64,000 nt of DNA from Nitrosarchaeum sp. (GTDB lineage: Archaea; Thermoproteota; Nitrososphaeria; Nitrososphaerales; Nitrosopumilaceae): NCBI RefSeq assembly GCF_035968265.1, contig NZ_JAVYIM010000004.1:1-64000 (forward strand). Direction: 5' to 3'. Both the position numbers and the translations under genes were made by a program. Positions 42,700 through 51,663 of the stretch are shown here, piece after piece. Within the stretch, counting starts at the first letter, position 1; each line of letters starts with the position of its first letter. A model generated the notes under the pieces. That model was not told where the DNA came from. It ran no database searches and worked only from the letters and a program-made list of their open reading frames with translations.

Positions 42700-42915
42700 T
42701 CAGATAAATGGTTTTGATGCAAGTTTGATATCTTCGGCTTTAATCGTTTTTCTTCCTGCATGTAAAGCCATATCTACTGCACTTTTTGCAATTTTGTTAG
42801 CCAATTCTTCAATTATTCCTCGTAGTTCTTCTGCTGATTCATCGCTAACCCTCTCCGCACCTGATTTTTTTAAAATTCTATACATTGCTGAAATGCCCAA
42901 TTCTGATGATTTCAT
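42700..42915 (-). CDS. Archaeal histone
   Basis: 71-residue histone fold without tails. The helices correspond to [13 protein letters not shown], the long central [31 protein letters not shown], and [12 protein letters not shown]. The RKTIKAEDI loop is the standard DNA-contact and dimer region. It would wrap DNA as homo- or heterodimers. Confidence 0.95.
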   Translation of the reverse strand: MKSSELGISAMYRILKKSGAERVSDESAEELRGIIEELANKIAKSAVDMALHAGRKTIKAEDIKLASKPFI

Positions 42916-43008
42916 TAATCTTCATTTTCTTTTTTCCGATAAAAGATTATGAGTTAAAAAATATCACTAAGGAATCGATTTATACAGACTATTTTCAAAG
43001 TTGAGGCA

Positions 43009-43764
43009 ATGACTTGGTTATATGATTCTCATATTCATTTAACTGATCCGTATTATCAAAATGATCTGGATTATATTATTAGGGAAATGGAAACTATGAA
43101 AATTAAAGCTTGCTGTGTCTCCATGGATACTACTACATCCCAAAAAACATTGGATTTTGGAAACAAGAGTAATCTCATCCTACCCTTTATTGGTATTCAT
43201 CCTGAACGTATCGATGATGATTTAGAATTAATGATAAATCTAATTACTGAAAACCAACAAAATATTTCAGGTATTGGAGAGATTGGATTGGATCCTACAT
43301 ATGTCAAATCTGATGAAGACAATAAAAACCAAATCTATTTTTTTGAAACCCTTTTATCTCTTGCAGAAAAATTCAAAAAACCAATTTCTATTCATTCTAG
43401 AAAGAGTTTAGATCAGATTTTTTCTATAATGACTTCTTATAATACTAAACATGCATTACTTCATTGGTTTGATGGAAGTAAAAAGCAGCTTCAAAAAGCA
43501 ATGGATATGAGTTTTTTTGTTTCATATGGACCTGTAACGATTTATGCCAATGATAAACAAGCACTGTTATCTCAAACACCTGAAAACAAAATTCTCGTTG
43601 AAACTGATGGTCCTGTAAAATTCTCAAGGTGTTTTGAAATGAAATCTGGTCAGATTAGTTTCATACCAAGTGTTGTGTTTTGTGCCTCCAAAGTACTTGG
43701 TAAATCATATGATGAAATGGCTATGTTATTGGAAGCAAATACAAAATCATTCCTTCGAATATAG
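43009..43764 (+). CDS. TatD-family metal-dependent hydrolase
   Basis: 251 residues, amidohydrolase barrel. Metal ligands: HIHL near residue 9, Glu in GIGEIGLD near 91, His in SIHSRKS near 127, and the late ETDGPVKF Asp. TatD proteins are nucleases acting on DNA or on D-aminoacyl-tRNA. The N-terminus is divergent but complete. 31 bp upstream of eS17, probably co-directional by chance or in one transcript. Confidence 0.9.
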   Translation: MTWLYDSHIHLTDPYYQNDLDYIIREMETMKIKACCVSMDTTTSQKTLDFGNKSNLILPFIGIHPERIDDDLELMINLITENQQNISGIGEIGLDPTYVKSDEDNKNQIYFFETLLSLAEKFKKPISIHSRKSLDQIFSIMTSYNTKHALLHWFDGSKKQLQKAMDMSFFVSYGPVTIYANDKQALLSQTPENKILVETDGPVKFSRCFEMKSGQISFIPSVVFCASKVLGKSYDEMAMLLEANTKSFLRI

Positions 43765-43795
43765 GTATAAAAAACCCCTGTTCAATACACGAGGA

Positions 43796-44113
43796 GTGGA
43801 TAGAATTAAGAGACTTTCATACGAAGTACTAGATGAGCACAAACAAAAATTTGGAGAAGATTTTGCTGATAACAAAAAAGTCTTAGATCAAATAGCTATA
43901 ATTCGTTCTAAAGGATTGAAAAATGAAATTGCAGGCTATATTACTAAATTTATCAAAAAAGAAATTCGCGACGAAAAAATAAAACAGTCTCAAATCGAGT
44001 CTTCTAAAGTCGAAAATCACACATTGCAAGAAAAAATTTCAGATGATGACTTTACTGAAGAACAAGTTATTGAAATCGTCTCAGAACCAAAAAGTGCCGA
44101 TACTAAAGAATAA
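43796..44113 (+). CDS. rps17e: 30S ribosomal protein eS17
   Basis: Small-subunit protein found in archaea and eukaryotes. RIKRLSYEVLDEHKQKFGED, then IIRSKGLKNEIAGYITKFIKKE, is diagnostic. The start is placed at GTG 43796 (MDRIKRLS), although the frame is open from 43670. An overlapping GAGGA lies just before it. The C-terminal 35 residues are acidic and unlike the short bacterial-free eS17 core, as in related archaea. Confidence 0.95.
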   Translation: MDRIKRLSYEVLDEHKQKFGEDFADNKKVLDQIAIIRSKGLKNEIAGYITKFIKKEIRDEKIKQSQIESSKVENHTLQEKISDDDFTEEQVIEIVSEPKSADTKE

Positions 44114-44162
44114 CTCTTAGCAAAACAGAAAATTAATCACTAGCATTTTTGATGATATCTAT

Positions 44163-44936
44163 ATGATTATGATTAAACTTGTAGGAGGTGCAAAAAAGTC
44201 ATTTTTAACTGATGAACTAAAAATTGATAAATATGATCTAACTATAAACGAACTTCTTGATTTATTATTAAATCTAAAACCAATAAACACTCCTAATCTT
44301 GATGTTGAAAATATTTTGATAGCAATTAATGGTGTTGACTCTTCTGCAATGGAGGGTAGAAATACAGAAATTAAAAACAACGATGTGGTAAGTATCATTC
44401 CTATAATTCATGGTGGCTCGTCTAATAGACTATTTTTCAATATATCGAATAAATTAATTCAAGTTGTTGAAATTAAAGGTAAAGATGACACCACAGTTAC
44501 ATTTGTTGATGATCTCCGAAAAAAATTTCCAGATGTAAAACTTCAGGCAGTATCTAGTAATTTTGTTTTAAACAGTTATCATCTTAAAAAAATTATTTCA
44601 TTATCTATTTATTCTGAGAAAAATAATATTTTGCTTTCAAATAAATTTGAAATGGATATCTTGATGCGCTTTGCTATTTCATCTCAAATTTCTTCTGCAA
44701 TTAATTCTGCTGGGATGAAACCAAAACAAAACTTTATGCTAATTGCACTTGGAAATAGAAAAATATTGGATAATCTTTACAAAGAGATCAAAATTATGTC
44801 AATTCCACTATTTTCAAAAGACAACACATCATTTCTAAAAAAATACTATAAAATAACAGATAAGCAACTTGCTGCAGTTATATCTAAAAACCCTCTTGAA
44901 GACATACTGATAGAAAAAGCAGCGATTTTACTCTGA
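44163..44936 (+). CDS. MoaD/ThiS-like domain fused to KEOPS subunit Cgi121
   Basis: Residues 1-86 look like a ubiquitin-like MoaD/ThiS fold ending in IIPIIHGG (Gly84-Gly85), the diglycine that is normally the C-terminus. Residues 90-257 match Cgi121/TPRKB: NSYHLKKIISLSIYS, then RFAISSQISSAINSAGMK. Cgi121 brings tRNA to the KEOPS t6A machinery. So one polypeptide joins a sulfur-carrier-like domain to a tRNA-modification subunit. The convergent THUMP gene overlaps the 3' end. Confidence 0.82.
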   Translation: MIMIKLVGGAKKSFLTDELKIDKYDLTINELLDLLLNLKPINTPNLDVENILIAINGVDSSAMEGRNTEIKNNDVVSIIPIIHGGSSNRLFFNISNKLIQVVEIKGKDDTTVTFVDDLRKKFPDVKLQAVSSNFVLNSYHLKKIISLSIYSEKNNILLSNKFEMDILMRFAISSQISSAINSAGMKPKQNFMLIALGNRKILDNLYKEIKIMSIPLFSKDNTSFLKKYYKITDKQLAAVISKNPLEDILIEKAAILL

Positions 44937-45449
44937 CATACTTCTCTTTGTTTTTTCTACGCTCAAAATATCTGTTTTTTTGACAATAGCAATTCCAGTT
45001 TTATTTCCTAAAATTTCAATTAATATGACTTTATCAGGAAATTCTAATGATACTTTGTTTTTAATTTTTTTTGCTATTCTCGAAATTATTTCCTGACTTG
45101 AAATATCTGAATTTCTTTTTTCGATTGATATTCGGTATGAATCTTGAGTAGAAATCAATTTAATTAAATCTGAAATTCCATCTTCTATACTTTCAATTTT
45201 TGTTTCTGTAATTTTTTGAATTGGAATAATTCTTAAAGAATATCTAATACACCATGGTTCATCTAATACCATTTCTTTGATTTTTTTTACTATATCGATT
45301 GGGTCTAGTTTTGTTTCGGCAGTTAGTATTCCAGACATGTTTGTAATGGTTATTTTTGGTTCTGAATCTCCAATTTTATCTAAAATATTTGCTATTTCTT
45401 GTTTAGTTTCTAATTCTAAATGTCTGGCACATGTAATTATTAGATTCAA
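44928..45449 (-). CDS. THUMP-domain protein (TAN1-like)
   Basis: 173 residues covering one THUMP domain: LIITCARHLELETKQEI at the start, and VLDEPWCIRYSLRIIPI, then SYRISIEKRNSDISSQEII, leading to VLIEILGNKTGIAIVKK. THUMP binds the acceptor end of tRNA. Stand-alone forms resemble Tan1, an adaptor for ac4C12 formation. Its 3' end overlaps the MoaD-Cgi121 fusion by 9 bases, giving a convergent tRNA-modification pair. Confidence 0.87.
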   Translation of the reverse strand: MNLIITCARHLELETKQEIANILDKIGDSEPKITITNMSGILTAETKLDPIDIVKKIKEMVLDEPWCIRYSLRIIPIQKITETKIESIEDGISDLIKLISTQDSYRISIEKRNSDISSQEIISRIAKKIKNKVSLEFPDKVILIEILGNKTGIAIVKKTDILSVEKTKRSMSE

Positions 45450-45585
45450 AGTATTTTCAGGATCTCCCCTCGTGTTAAAACTATATGTTTATGACTTTCC
45501 AATCGGTTAATTCTCATTCTCTTTTTAATTATTCATTTACATTTGAATAAGTTTTTTTAACTGACTGAATTTTCTTATCATAGAT

Positions 45586-45675
45586 ATGTCTAGTCCATCG
45601 TCAGAATATGAGGACAATGAATTTCAAGATGATTTTGATGATGATTTAGATGAATTTGAAGAAATTGAAGACTAG
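45586..45675 (+). CDS. 29-residue acidic microprotein
   Basis: ATG 45586 to TAG 45673. About half of the residues are Asp or Glu (DDFDDDLDEFEEIED), and the N-terminus is Ser-rich. A pyrimidine-rich promoter region and a TATA-like stretch lie upstream. The stop overlaps the convergent winged-helix gene. Such peptides could bind basic partners; no family is known to me. Confidence 0.45.
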   Translation: MSSPSSEYEDNEFQDDFDDDLDEFEEIED

Positions 45676-45959
45676 ATAGTTAATCCAAAGTTATCTGCAA
45701 AAGATGTGAATGTATAATATGCTTGAAGAAATTCTCGTCCTGATTGACTAATTCTATATTTATTTGAACCAGTTGTCCCATCTTGTTCTAATAATCCTTG
45801 AGATACAAGCGTCTTCAAAATTCTGGAAATTCTTGAATGTGAGACATTAGCTTTTCTTATGAGATAAGTTACTGAAGCCCCATCTTCATCTTGTAGGTCA
45901 TCACGTGTGGTGGCAAGTATGTCGCCAATAATTTTCATATGCGTTCTATATTCTGTCAT
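45672..45959 (-). CDS. Winged-helix transcriptional regulator (paralogue of 39066 gene)
   Basis: 95 residues with the same plan as the 39066 protein: start MTEYRTHMKIIGDIL, HTH VTYLIRKANVSHSRISRILKTLVSQGLL, wing NKYRISQSGREFL, and an end FADNFGLTI against FAGIAESFGLEL. The two are clear paralogues. Target genes unknown. Confidence 0.83.
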   Translation of the reverse strand: MTEYRTHMKIIGDILATTRDDLQDEDGASVTYLIRKANVSHSRISRILKTLVSQGLLEQDGTTGSNKYRISQSGREFLQAYYTFTSFADNFGLTI

Positions 45960-46084
45960 TGATATCCCTGTAATACTTTAATTGCATAATTTCTATGAGA
46001 GTCAGTTGATATTTTGCAATATACTAAAAAGATAAAAGAATTTGACAAATTTTGATTTTGAAAGTAATTTGAGCCTGATGCTTG

Positions 46085-46723
46085 TTAATCCAGATCATCA
46101 AATTTTATCTTGGTTAGCGGGATTTTGCTAACTGGAATGAACAATGCTATTAGGCCTCCAATCTTGATTGTCATAGAAATTGAATACAAAATGGATTCTG
46201 GAAATACAAATGAATACCATCCTAAAAACTCTCCAAGAGCTAATAATGCTAATCCAACAGCAACGGATATTGCTCCTTTGTTTTTGTTTTCAAAATATGA
46301 TAACATTGTTTCAATTGCACCATAAGCCAATAAAATAAATGAAATAGATCTAAAAATGTGTTCTATTTGTACAGATGACACTAAAAATAATGGAAAAATT
46401 CCAACTGATCTAAAATATCTTGATTTTGGAAAAAATGATTTAATACTATGTGAAAATGCTATGAAGAAATATCCTATTGTTTGAATAACAATTCCTAGAG
46501 TTTGAATCCATCTTTCTATGTTTCCTGATTTTGTTATAAAATCTTCCACCATATATCCTGCCCATATCACAAAAAATCCTGCACTTATTGAAAAAAATGC
46601 AATTGTTAATCTAAATAATGTGGGACTGCCAGTATTTCTAAATCCAATTAATGACATTATCCCTATTGCAAGTCCTACTAAAAATCCAATTAAATTAAGT
46701 ATATTTTCTAGTAGAAATTCCAA
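46085..46723 (-). CDS. Multi-span membrane protein, 212 aa
   Basis: About seven hydrophobic segments with short loops fill most of the sequence, and the C-terminus is short and polar. The size and seven-span layout are sensor- or opsin-like, but no retinal-binding lysine context is seen and no family is recognised. Preceded by an AT-rich promoter region. Confidence 0.7.
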   Translation of the reverse strand: MEFLLENILNLIGFLVGLAIGIMSLIGFRNTGSPTLFRLTIAFFSISAGFFVIWAGYMVEDFITKSGNIERWIQTLGIVIQTIGYFFIAFSHSIKSFFPKSRYFRSVGIFPLFLVSSVQIEHIFRSISFILLAYGAIETMLSYFENKNKGAISVAVGLALLALGEFLGWYSFVFPESILYSISMTIKIGGLIALFIPVSKIPLTKIKFDDLD

Positions 46724-46783
46724 TAATGATTAACGATTCATCAATCTAATTATTTTAATCTGCTGAATGATTTTACCATATTG

Positions 46784-46993
46784 TTAATCCCATTCATCCA
46801 ATGAACCTGCAGCCTGACCTTCAGTACTACCTGTATAGTCGCCAAGAATATCTGAATATGTTGTTTCGTTATGTGCAATAAATTTAACATATTCTCCATA
46901 ACTCATATCTAAATCACAATTTTCACATTTTACAAAAGAAAAATCCATTGATAATTCTGCATTTTTCTTACATTTTGGACATTTTATTTTCAC
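46784..46993 (-). CDS. Small zinc-ribbon protein, 69 aa
   Basis: CPKC and CENC knuckles (residues 4-7 and 23-26) make a zinc ribbon, followed by an acidic tail rich in Gly, Ser and Asp. TFIIS-like ribbons of this size often bind nucleic acid or RNA polymerase, but this one is not assigned. Confidence 0.72.
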   Translation of the reverse strand: MKIKCPKCKKNAELSMDFSFVKCENCDLDMSYGEYVKFIAHNETTYSDILGDYTGSTEGQAAGSLDEWD

Positions 46994-47099
46994 ACTTAAT
47001 TCTGCATTTGTTATTTATTATTACTTTACATTCGTAAAATGCCTATCTGATGGTTTTTACTTGATAAAAGATAAAAGGAGTTCTATTTTGTTAGAGTCT

Positions 47100-47381
47100 A
47101 TGAGTCGAGCTTGTACAAAATGTAAAAACTCTATTCCAGATACAGAACAACTTGATATGGTTGCTGAAAAATATCCAGTTTGCAACAAGTGTTGGGCTGA
47201 ATGGAAGGAATATCGTGTAATGGTAATGAACGAAATGAGGCTAGATATGTCCATGCCAGATCATAGAAAACTGTTAAAAAAACATGAAAAAATCTTTGCA
47301 GGTGTACTTACCCCTGAAGGAGAAATTGTAGATTATACCAATGAAGATAATAGAAAACCTGACAAACCACCAGGTGCTTAA
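47100..47381 (+). CDS. Zinc-ribbon protein with YggX-like C-terminal region
   Basis: 93 residues from ATG 47100 (the frame is open from 47061, but MSRACTKC is the natural start). The N-terminal ribbon is CTKC and CNKC. From CWAEWKEYRVMVMNEMRLD to MPDHRKLLKKHEKIFAG it matches the C-terminal part of YggX, the bacterial Fe(II)-trafficking protein that protects iron-sulfur enzymes. The combination suggests iron handling or oxidative-stress defence (inference). Confidence 0.7.
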   Translation: MSRACTKCKNSIPDTEQLDMVAEKYPVCNKCWAEWKEYRVMVMNEMRLDMSMPDHRKLLKKHEKIFAGVLTPEGEIVDYTNEDNRKPDKPPGA

Positions 47382-47839
47382 AAACTCAAATGCGTTTTTG
47401 CGTTATCTGGTATAACTAGCATTAGTTTTCTTTTATCATCTACACCAAGTTCATCGATTATCTTTCTAATTGATTGGACAAGAATTTCTTTTTCCTCATC
47501 CTTTAGTGTCAGGAAAATCTCTAGTATTCCATCTAGATTAAACTCAATTAATTTCTGAGGTGATTTTGACACCTCATTGATGTAGCCTGAGAATAATCCA
47601 TTTCTTTGTTCTTCAGGTAGTGTAGATAGAATTTCTAACCAAGTCTTGAATAGTTTAGCAAAATTTGGAAATGGAATTGTAGGCCCAGCTTCAAGTGCAT
47701 TATTTATGATCTCCATTTTTTCTGCATCACTCATTGAAAAAAATTCAACCATTCTTTTTTTCAAAACAGGTATTCTGAGAAAATCTGGAAGATTTGCTAA
47801 AATTACTATGATATTTCCTGCATAATTAGGTCCTGCCAA
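47378..47839 (-). CDS. Hypothetical helical protein, 153 aa
   Basis: All-alpha composition with regularly spaced LP and FP turns, resembling a small helical-repeat protein. No signal, span or motif. Stop overlaps the convergent YggX-like gene by 4 bases, and the start is about 80 bp from divergent purA. Function unknown. Confidence 0.7.
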   Translation of the reverse strand: MAGPNYAGNIIVILANLPDFLRIPVLKKRMVEFFSMSDAEKMEIINNALEAGPTIPFPNFAKLFKTWLEILSTLPEEQRNGLFSGYINEVSKSPQKLIEFNLDGILEIFLTLKDEEKEILVQSIRKIIDELGVDDKRKLMLVIPDNAKTHLSF

Positions 47840-47919
47840 CGATCAACTCTGTTTTTAATTGAATATTAAATCATCTGACAACACTTTAGCTTAAATAAAC
47901 GAAATTTGAGTTCGAGAAT

Positions 47920-48921
47920 ATGTCTTCTACTGTTGTTGTTGGTGGATTTTTTGGTGATGAAGGTAAAGGAAAAATTATCTCATATTTGGCAATAAAAGAT
48001 AATCCAAAAATTATTGTTCGAGGTGGAGCCGGTCCAAATGCCGGTCATACAATTAGAGATGGTGATAAAACATACAAAGTTCGAATGTTACCAAGCGGAT
48101 TTTTAAATAAAACTGCCAAAGTAATGATTGGCCCAGGTGTTGTCATTAACCCAAGTGTTTTGTTAAAAGAGATTCAAGATTTTGACGCATCTGGTCGTGC
48201 ATTTATTGATAAACACTGTGGAATAATTGAAGAAAGTCATCTTCTCCGTGATTCTAAAGGAGAATTAAAAGAAAAAATAGGTAGTACTGGTTCTGGTACA
48301 GGCCCAGCAAATGCCGATAGAGCCATGAGAATTTTAAAACTTGCAAAAGATATAGATTCATTATCTTCGTTGATTGTAGATGTTCCTGCAGAAATTAACT
48401 CTGCACTTTCATTAAATCAAAATGTCCTAGTTGAAGGGACTCAGGGTACATTTTTGTCTTTATGGCATGGGACATATCCTTTTGTGACTTCAAAAGATGT
48501 TACTGCATCAGGAATATGTGCTGATGTTGGGCTCGGACCAAAAAAAGTTGATGAAGTAATTGTTGTTTTCAAGGCATATGTTACACGTGTTGGTACTGGA
48601 CCATTATCAAAAGAACTTTCTCTTGAAGAAGCTGAAAGAAAAGGTTGGTCTGAATTTGGAACTGTAACAGGACGACAGAGGCGTGCAGCTGATTTTGATT
48701 TTGATTTAGCTAGGCGTGCAATTATGCTTAATAGTGCAACACAAATCTCTATCACAAAATTAGATGTGTTATTTCCAAATTGTGCAGGTAAAACATCATT
48801 TGAAGAACTTTCTATTGATGCTCAATCATTCATAAAAAATATTGAAGAAAAATTAAACACGCCTGTAACTATAATTGGAACAGGACCAAACGTCAATGAA
48901 ATTATTGACAGAAGAAAATAG
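47920..48921 (+). CDS. purA: Adenylosuccinate synthetase
   Basis: GTP-dependent first step from IMP to AMP. 333 residues, the short archaeal form, lacking about 90-100 residues of bacterial PurA. P-loop-like GGFFGDEGKGK at the N-terminus, GPNAGHT with the His, TGSGTGPANADR, and the GTP/IMP-binding EGTQGT and TVTGRQRR loops. Works with purB in this window. Confidence 0.96.
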   Translation: MSSTVVVGGFFGDEGKGKIISYLAIKDNPKIIVRGGAGPNAGHTIRDGDKTYKVRMLPSGFLNKTAKVMIGPGVVINPSVLLKEIQDFDASGRAFIDKHCGIIEESHLLRDSKGELKEKIGSTGSGTGPANADRAMRILKLAKDIDSLSSLIVDVPAEINSALSLNQNVLVEGTQGTFLSLWHGTYPFVTSKDVTASGICADVGLGPKKVDEVIVVFKAYVTRVGTGPLSKELSLEEAERKGWSEFGTVTGRQRRAADFDFDLARRAIMLNSATQISITKLDVLFPNCAGKTSFEELSIDAQSFIKNIEEKLNTPVTIIGTGPNVNEIIDRRK

Positions 48922-48971
48922 CCTGAAAAATTTTAGGGTAAGTTTAATTTAGTATTGTACAAAAATTATTT

Positions 48972-49649
48972 GTGGAAAAATTAATTGTGGATAAATTACC
49001 TCGTTACATTGAGGTTTCTTCTACGTTAGAATTTTCTAGGCTCGTTTGTGCACTCGAGCGTGCACCACGTGTATCATTTCTTCATGAGCATAATGGAAAA
49101 AAAGTTTTATCAGTTCAAATGGATATACTAAAAGAAAAACCAATTGTGTATTACACACCATTTGAGAATGATGGTCACTACATCTGTTATGGATTAAAAG
49201 GTGGAAAAGAGGAATCTGATATTGTAAATTCTACCTCAGATGCAAGCAAGCTATATTCTCCAATTGTTAGAATAAAATCACTTCCTGATGCATTAAAACC
49301 TGGAAATGGAACTGCTGATAGATATTTGCCAATTGAACTTGAAGATCTATCTAGTCTTGCAAAGCTTACTTGGGGTTTTGAAGAAATACCATTTCCATTG
49401 TTTTTATTTCCACATGCAAATAAATGGCTAGTTGGAGTTTTTATGAATTTTAATGAAGAAGGTGCATCTTATTTTTGTCATGTTGTTCTTGATTCAGATC
49501 CTGGAAAACCATTTTTAAAATTCACCACTAATAATGGATCTGAACCTTCATTTGTTGATAATCCATCTGAACATGGTTATTCTTACATCAAAATTATAAA
49601 ACTAAAAGAGACGCATCCCTTAGTTGATTATGGCCACCTTCAAAACTAG
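48972..49649 (+). CDS. Hypothetical protein, 225 aa
   Basis: Soluble protein of mixed alpha/beta composition, with no membrane span. Start TTG or GTG in the region; the annotated start reads MEKLIVDKLPRYIEV. It overlaps the start of pyrF by about 20 bases, so it is in one transcript with it. No family recognised. Confidence 0.65.
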   Translation: MEKLIVDKLPRYIEVSSTLEFSRLVCALERAPRVSFLHEHNGKKVLSVQMDILKEKPIVYYTPFENDGHYICYGLKGGKEESDIVNSTSDASKLYSPIVRIKSLPDALKPGNGTADRYLPIELEDLSSLAKLTWGFEEIPFPLFLFPHANKWLVGVFMNFNEEGASYFCHVVLDSDPGKPFLKFTTNNGSEPSFVDNPSEHGYSYIKIIKLKETHPLVDYGHLQN

Positions 49650-50370
49650 ACTTTCTCAGATATCAAAAAAGAATGGCAAAATTATTCTTGCTAATGATTA
49701 TGATTCATCTGAAAAAAATTTAACTGCCAAAACTATACATAATATCAAAACATTAAATCCCTATCTATGTGGAATAAAATTAAATTTTCATCTATTGCTG
49801 CCATTAAGTTTTAAAGAAATTTCTAAAATAAATAAAACTGCCCATAATTATGGATTACAAACAATTGCTGACATTAAATTAAATGATATAGGTAATACAA
49901 ATAAAGTCACAACTGAACATCTTTGGAATTTAGGCTTTGATGCAGTAATTGCCAATCCGATAATGGGATTAGATAGTTTAAAACAATTAGTGAAATCGTC
50001 TCATAAGGAAAACAAGGGAGTAATCACCTTATGTCATATGAGTGCACCTGAAGCAAAACTATCATATGATATGGAAATCAAGATGGGTAAATCCCAGAAA
50101 CTATATCAATTATTTTTGGATTGGGCAATTACCTCAAAGGCTGATGGAATTGTAGTCGGGGCAACATTTCCAGAAATTATTCAATATTGTCACAAAAAAA
50201 CAGGTTCTAAATTAGATATTTTTTCACCAGGAATTGGTACTCAGGGTGGAAGTGCAAAAAATGTGCTCTCTGCAGGTACTGACTATCTTATCGTCGGTAG
50301 AACTATAATTAATGATAAAAATCCTGTATCTATTTCAAAAGAATTACAACTGCAAAGTTTTTTCAAGTAG
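49630..50370 (+). CDS. pyrF: Orotidine 5'-phosphate decarboxylase
   Basis: Last step of UMP synthesis. TIM barrel of about 246 residues. The catalytic DIKLNDIGNT gives the Lys-x-x-Asp pair, preceded by IILANDYD and followed by VVGATFPE and FSPGIGTQGG (phosphate loop). ATG 49630 is preferred over TTG 49624. Overlaps the upstream gene, and the convergent Nudix gene overlaps its 3' end. Confidence 0.92.
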   Translation: MATFKTRLSQISKKNGKIILANDYDSSEKNLTAKTIHNIKTLNPYLCGIKLNFHLLLPLSFKEISKINKTAHNYGLQTIADIKLNDIGNTNKVTTEHLWNLGFDAVIANPIMGLDSLKQLVKSSHKENKGVITLCHMSAPEAKLSYDMEIKMGKSQKLYQLFLDWAITSKADGIVVGATFPEIIQYCHKKTGSKLDIFSPGIGTQGGSAKNVLSAGTDYLIVGRTIINDKNPVSISKELQLQSFFK

Positions 50371-50769
50371 TTCTTTTGATTTCGTTAAAATTGATTTTGC
50401 ATTGTCAAATGTTGTTTTCTCCATCGCAGTTTCATAATCTGCCCAAATATAATCAAGATGCTCATGTGAAATTATAATTTGTTCTGTTTTTGTTTCTGCC
50501 AAGAAAAAAACAACTTTCTTATTTACTAATTCCCCATGATATTGAAAATTATATTTTATCCATTCTTCAAAATCATCTAAAAATACAATGTCTGTAATTC
50601 CTGTCTCTTCTCGTGTTTCTCGTATTGCTGTTTGATGAGTTGTTTCACCTTCTTCCATTTTTCCTTTGACAAAATCCCAATGTCCAGATGGATAATTTAA
50701 TAATAAAAATAAAATTTTTGAATTTTCTCTTCTAAATACTACTACTCCTGCAGATGTCTCTTCAATCAT
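50344..50769 (-). CDS. Nudix hydrolase (Ap4A-type)
   Basis: 141 residues. The complete Nudix box G-x5-E-x7-REUxEExGU reads GKMEEGETTHQTAIRETREETGI-like from about residue 37. The WDFVKGK entry is typical of diadenosine tetraphosphate hydrolases. Divides nucleoside-linked pyrophosphates; substrate not proven. Start is 16 bp after the upstream prenyltransferase stop. Confidence 0.92.
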   Translation of the reverse strand: MIEETSAGVVVFRRENSKILFLLLNYPSGHWDFVKGKMEEGETTHQTAIRETREETGITDIVFLDDFEEWIKYNFQYHGELVNKKVVFFLAETKTEQIIISHEHLDYIWADYETAMEKTTFDNAKSILTKSKELLEKTLQL

Positions 50770-50785
50770 TTTGATATTCTCTCAA

Positions 50786-51583
50786 TTATTTACCTAATCT
50801 TCTCTTTCTTTCTTGAAATGTTCTGATGGCTCTCATCAAATCGATTTTTCTAAACTCTGGCCAAAATATGTCCATAAATATTAATTCACTATATGCACTT
50901 TGCCACATTAAAAATCCACTCAATCTTTTTTCTCCCGATGTTCTTAAAATCATGTCTGGTGATGATTGTGGTAAATGAGATGTGTATAAATTCGACTCAA
51001 TTTCTTTTTTAGTTATATCATTTACATCGATTGAACCGTCTTTGATCTTTTCAGCTATTTTTTTAACAGCATCAACTAGCTCATTTTGTCCTCCATATGC
51101 AAGTGCAATATTTAGAAAATGATTATCATAATCTTTTGTTGCATCATCTAATCGTTTTAAAACATCTTTAATTGAATCTGGTAATAGTTCTATTCTTCCA
51201 ATTCCTTTAACTCTCATTTTGTTTTTATGAATTCTTGAATCATTGTACAGTTTTTCCAATCTGATACGAATTAATTCATAAAGATGGCTTAATTCTTCAT
51301 CATCTCGATCTAAATTTTCTGCTGAAAGTGCATACAAAGTAATTATTTTTATGTCAAATTCCTCACACCAGTCCAGTAGATTTTCTACTGCATCAGCTCC
51401 TTTCCAATGTCCTGTTTTAGGAATAGTGAGATGTCTTTTTGCCCATCGTCTATTTCCATCTAAAATTAGAGCAAGATGATTTGGGATATCCCCACCACGT
51501 ATTTCAGTTTCAAGTCTTTTCGAATAAATTCTATATAATCCTGATAATTGAAATACGGCATCTTTTATTTTATTAATTTCCAA
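50786..51583 (-). CDS. uppS: Cis-prenyltransferase (polyprenyl diphosphate synthase)
   Basis: Makes long-chain cis-polyprenyl diphosphate, the lipid carrier precursor for protein glycosylation and surface polysaccharide. The catalytic Asp lies in ALILDGNRRWAK near residue 39, followed by TLYALSAEN, then the RTSGEKRLSGF and WPEF landmarks. 265 residues with an extra N-terminal helix of about 30 residues. Confidence 0.94.
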   Translation of the reverse strand: MEINKIKDAVFQLSGLYRIYSKRLETEIRGGDIPNHLALILDGNRRWAKRHLTIPKTGHWKGADAVENLLDWCEEFDIKIITLYALSAENLDRDDEELSHLYELIRIRLEKLYNDSRIHKNKMRVKGIGRIELLPDSIKDVLKRLDDATKDYDNHFLNIALAYGGQNELVDAVKKIAEKIKDGSIDVNDITKKEIESNLYTSHLPQSSPDMILRTSGEKRLSGFLMWQSAYSELIFMDIFWPEFRKIDLMRAIRTFQERKRRLGK

Positions 51584-51663
51584 TCACCATTCATAATCAA
51601 TGAACCCTAGATGATATCAGTGTTTTTCAGGAATAAAGTTATTGTAAAGAATTTCTTACTTTT

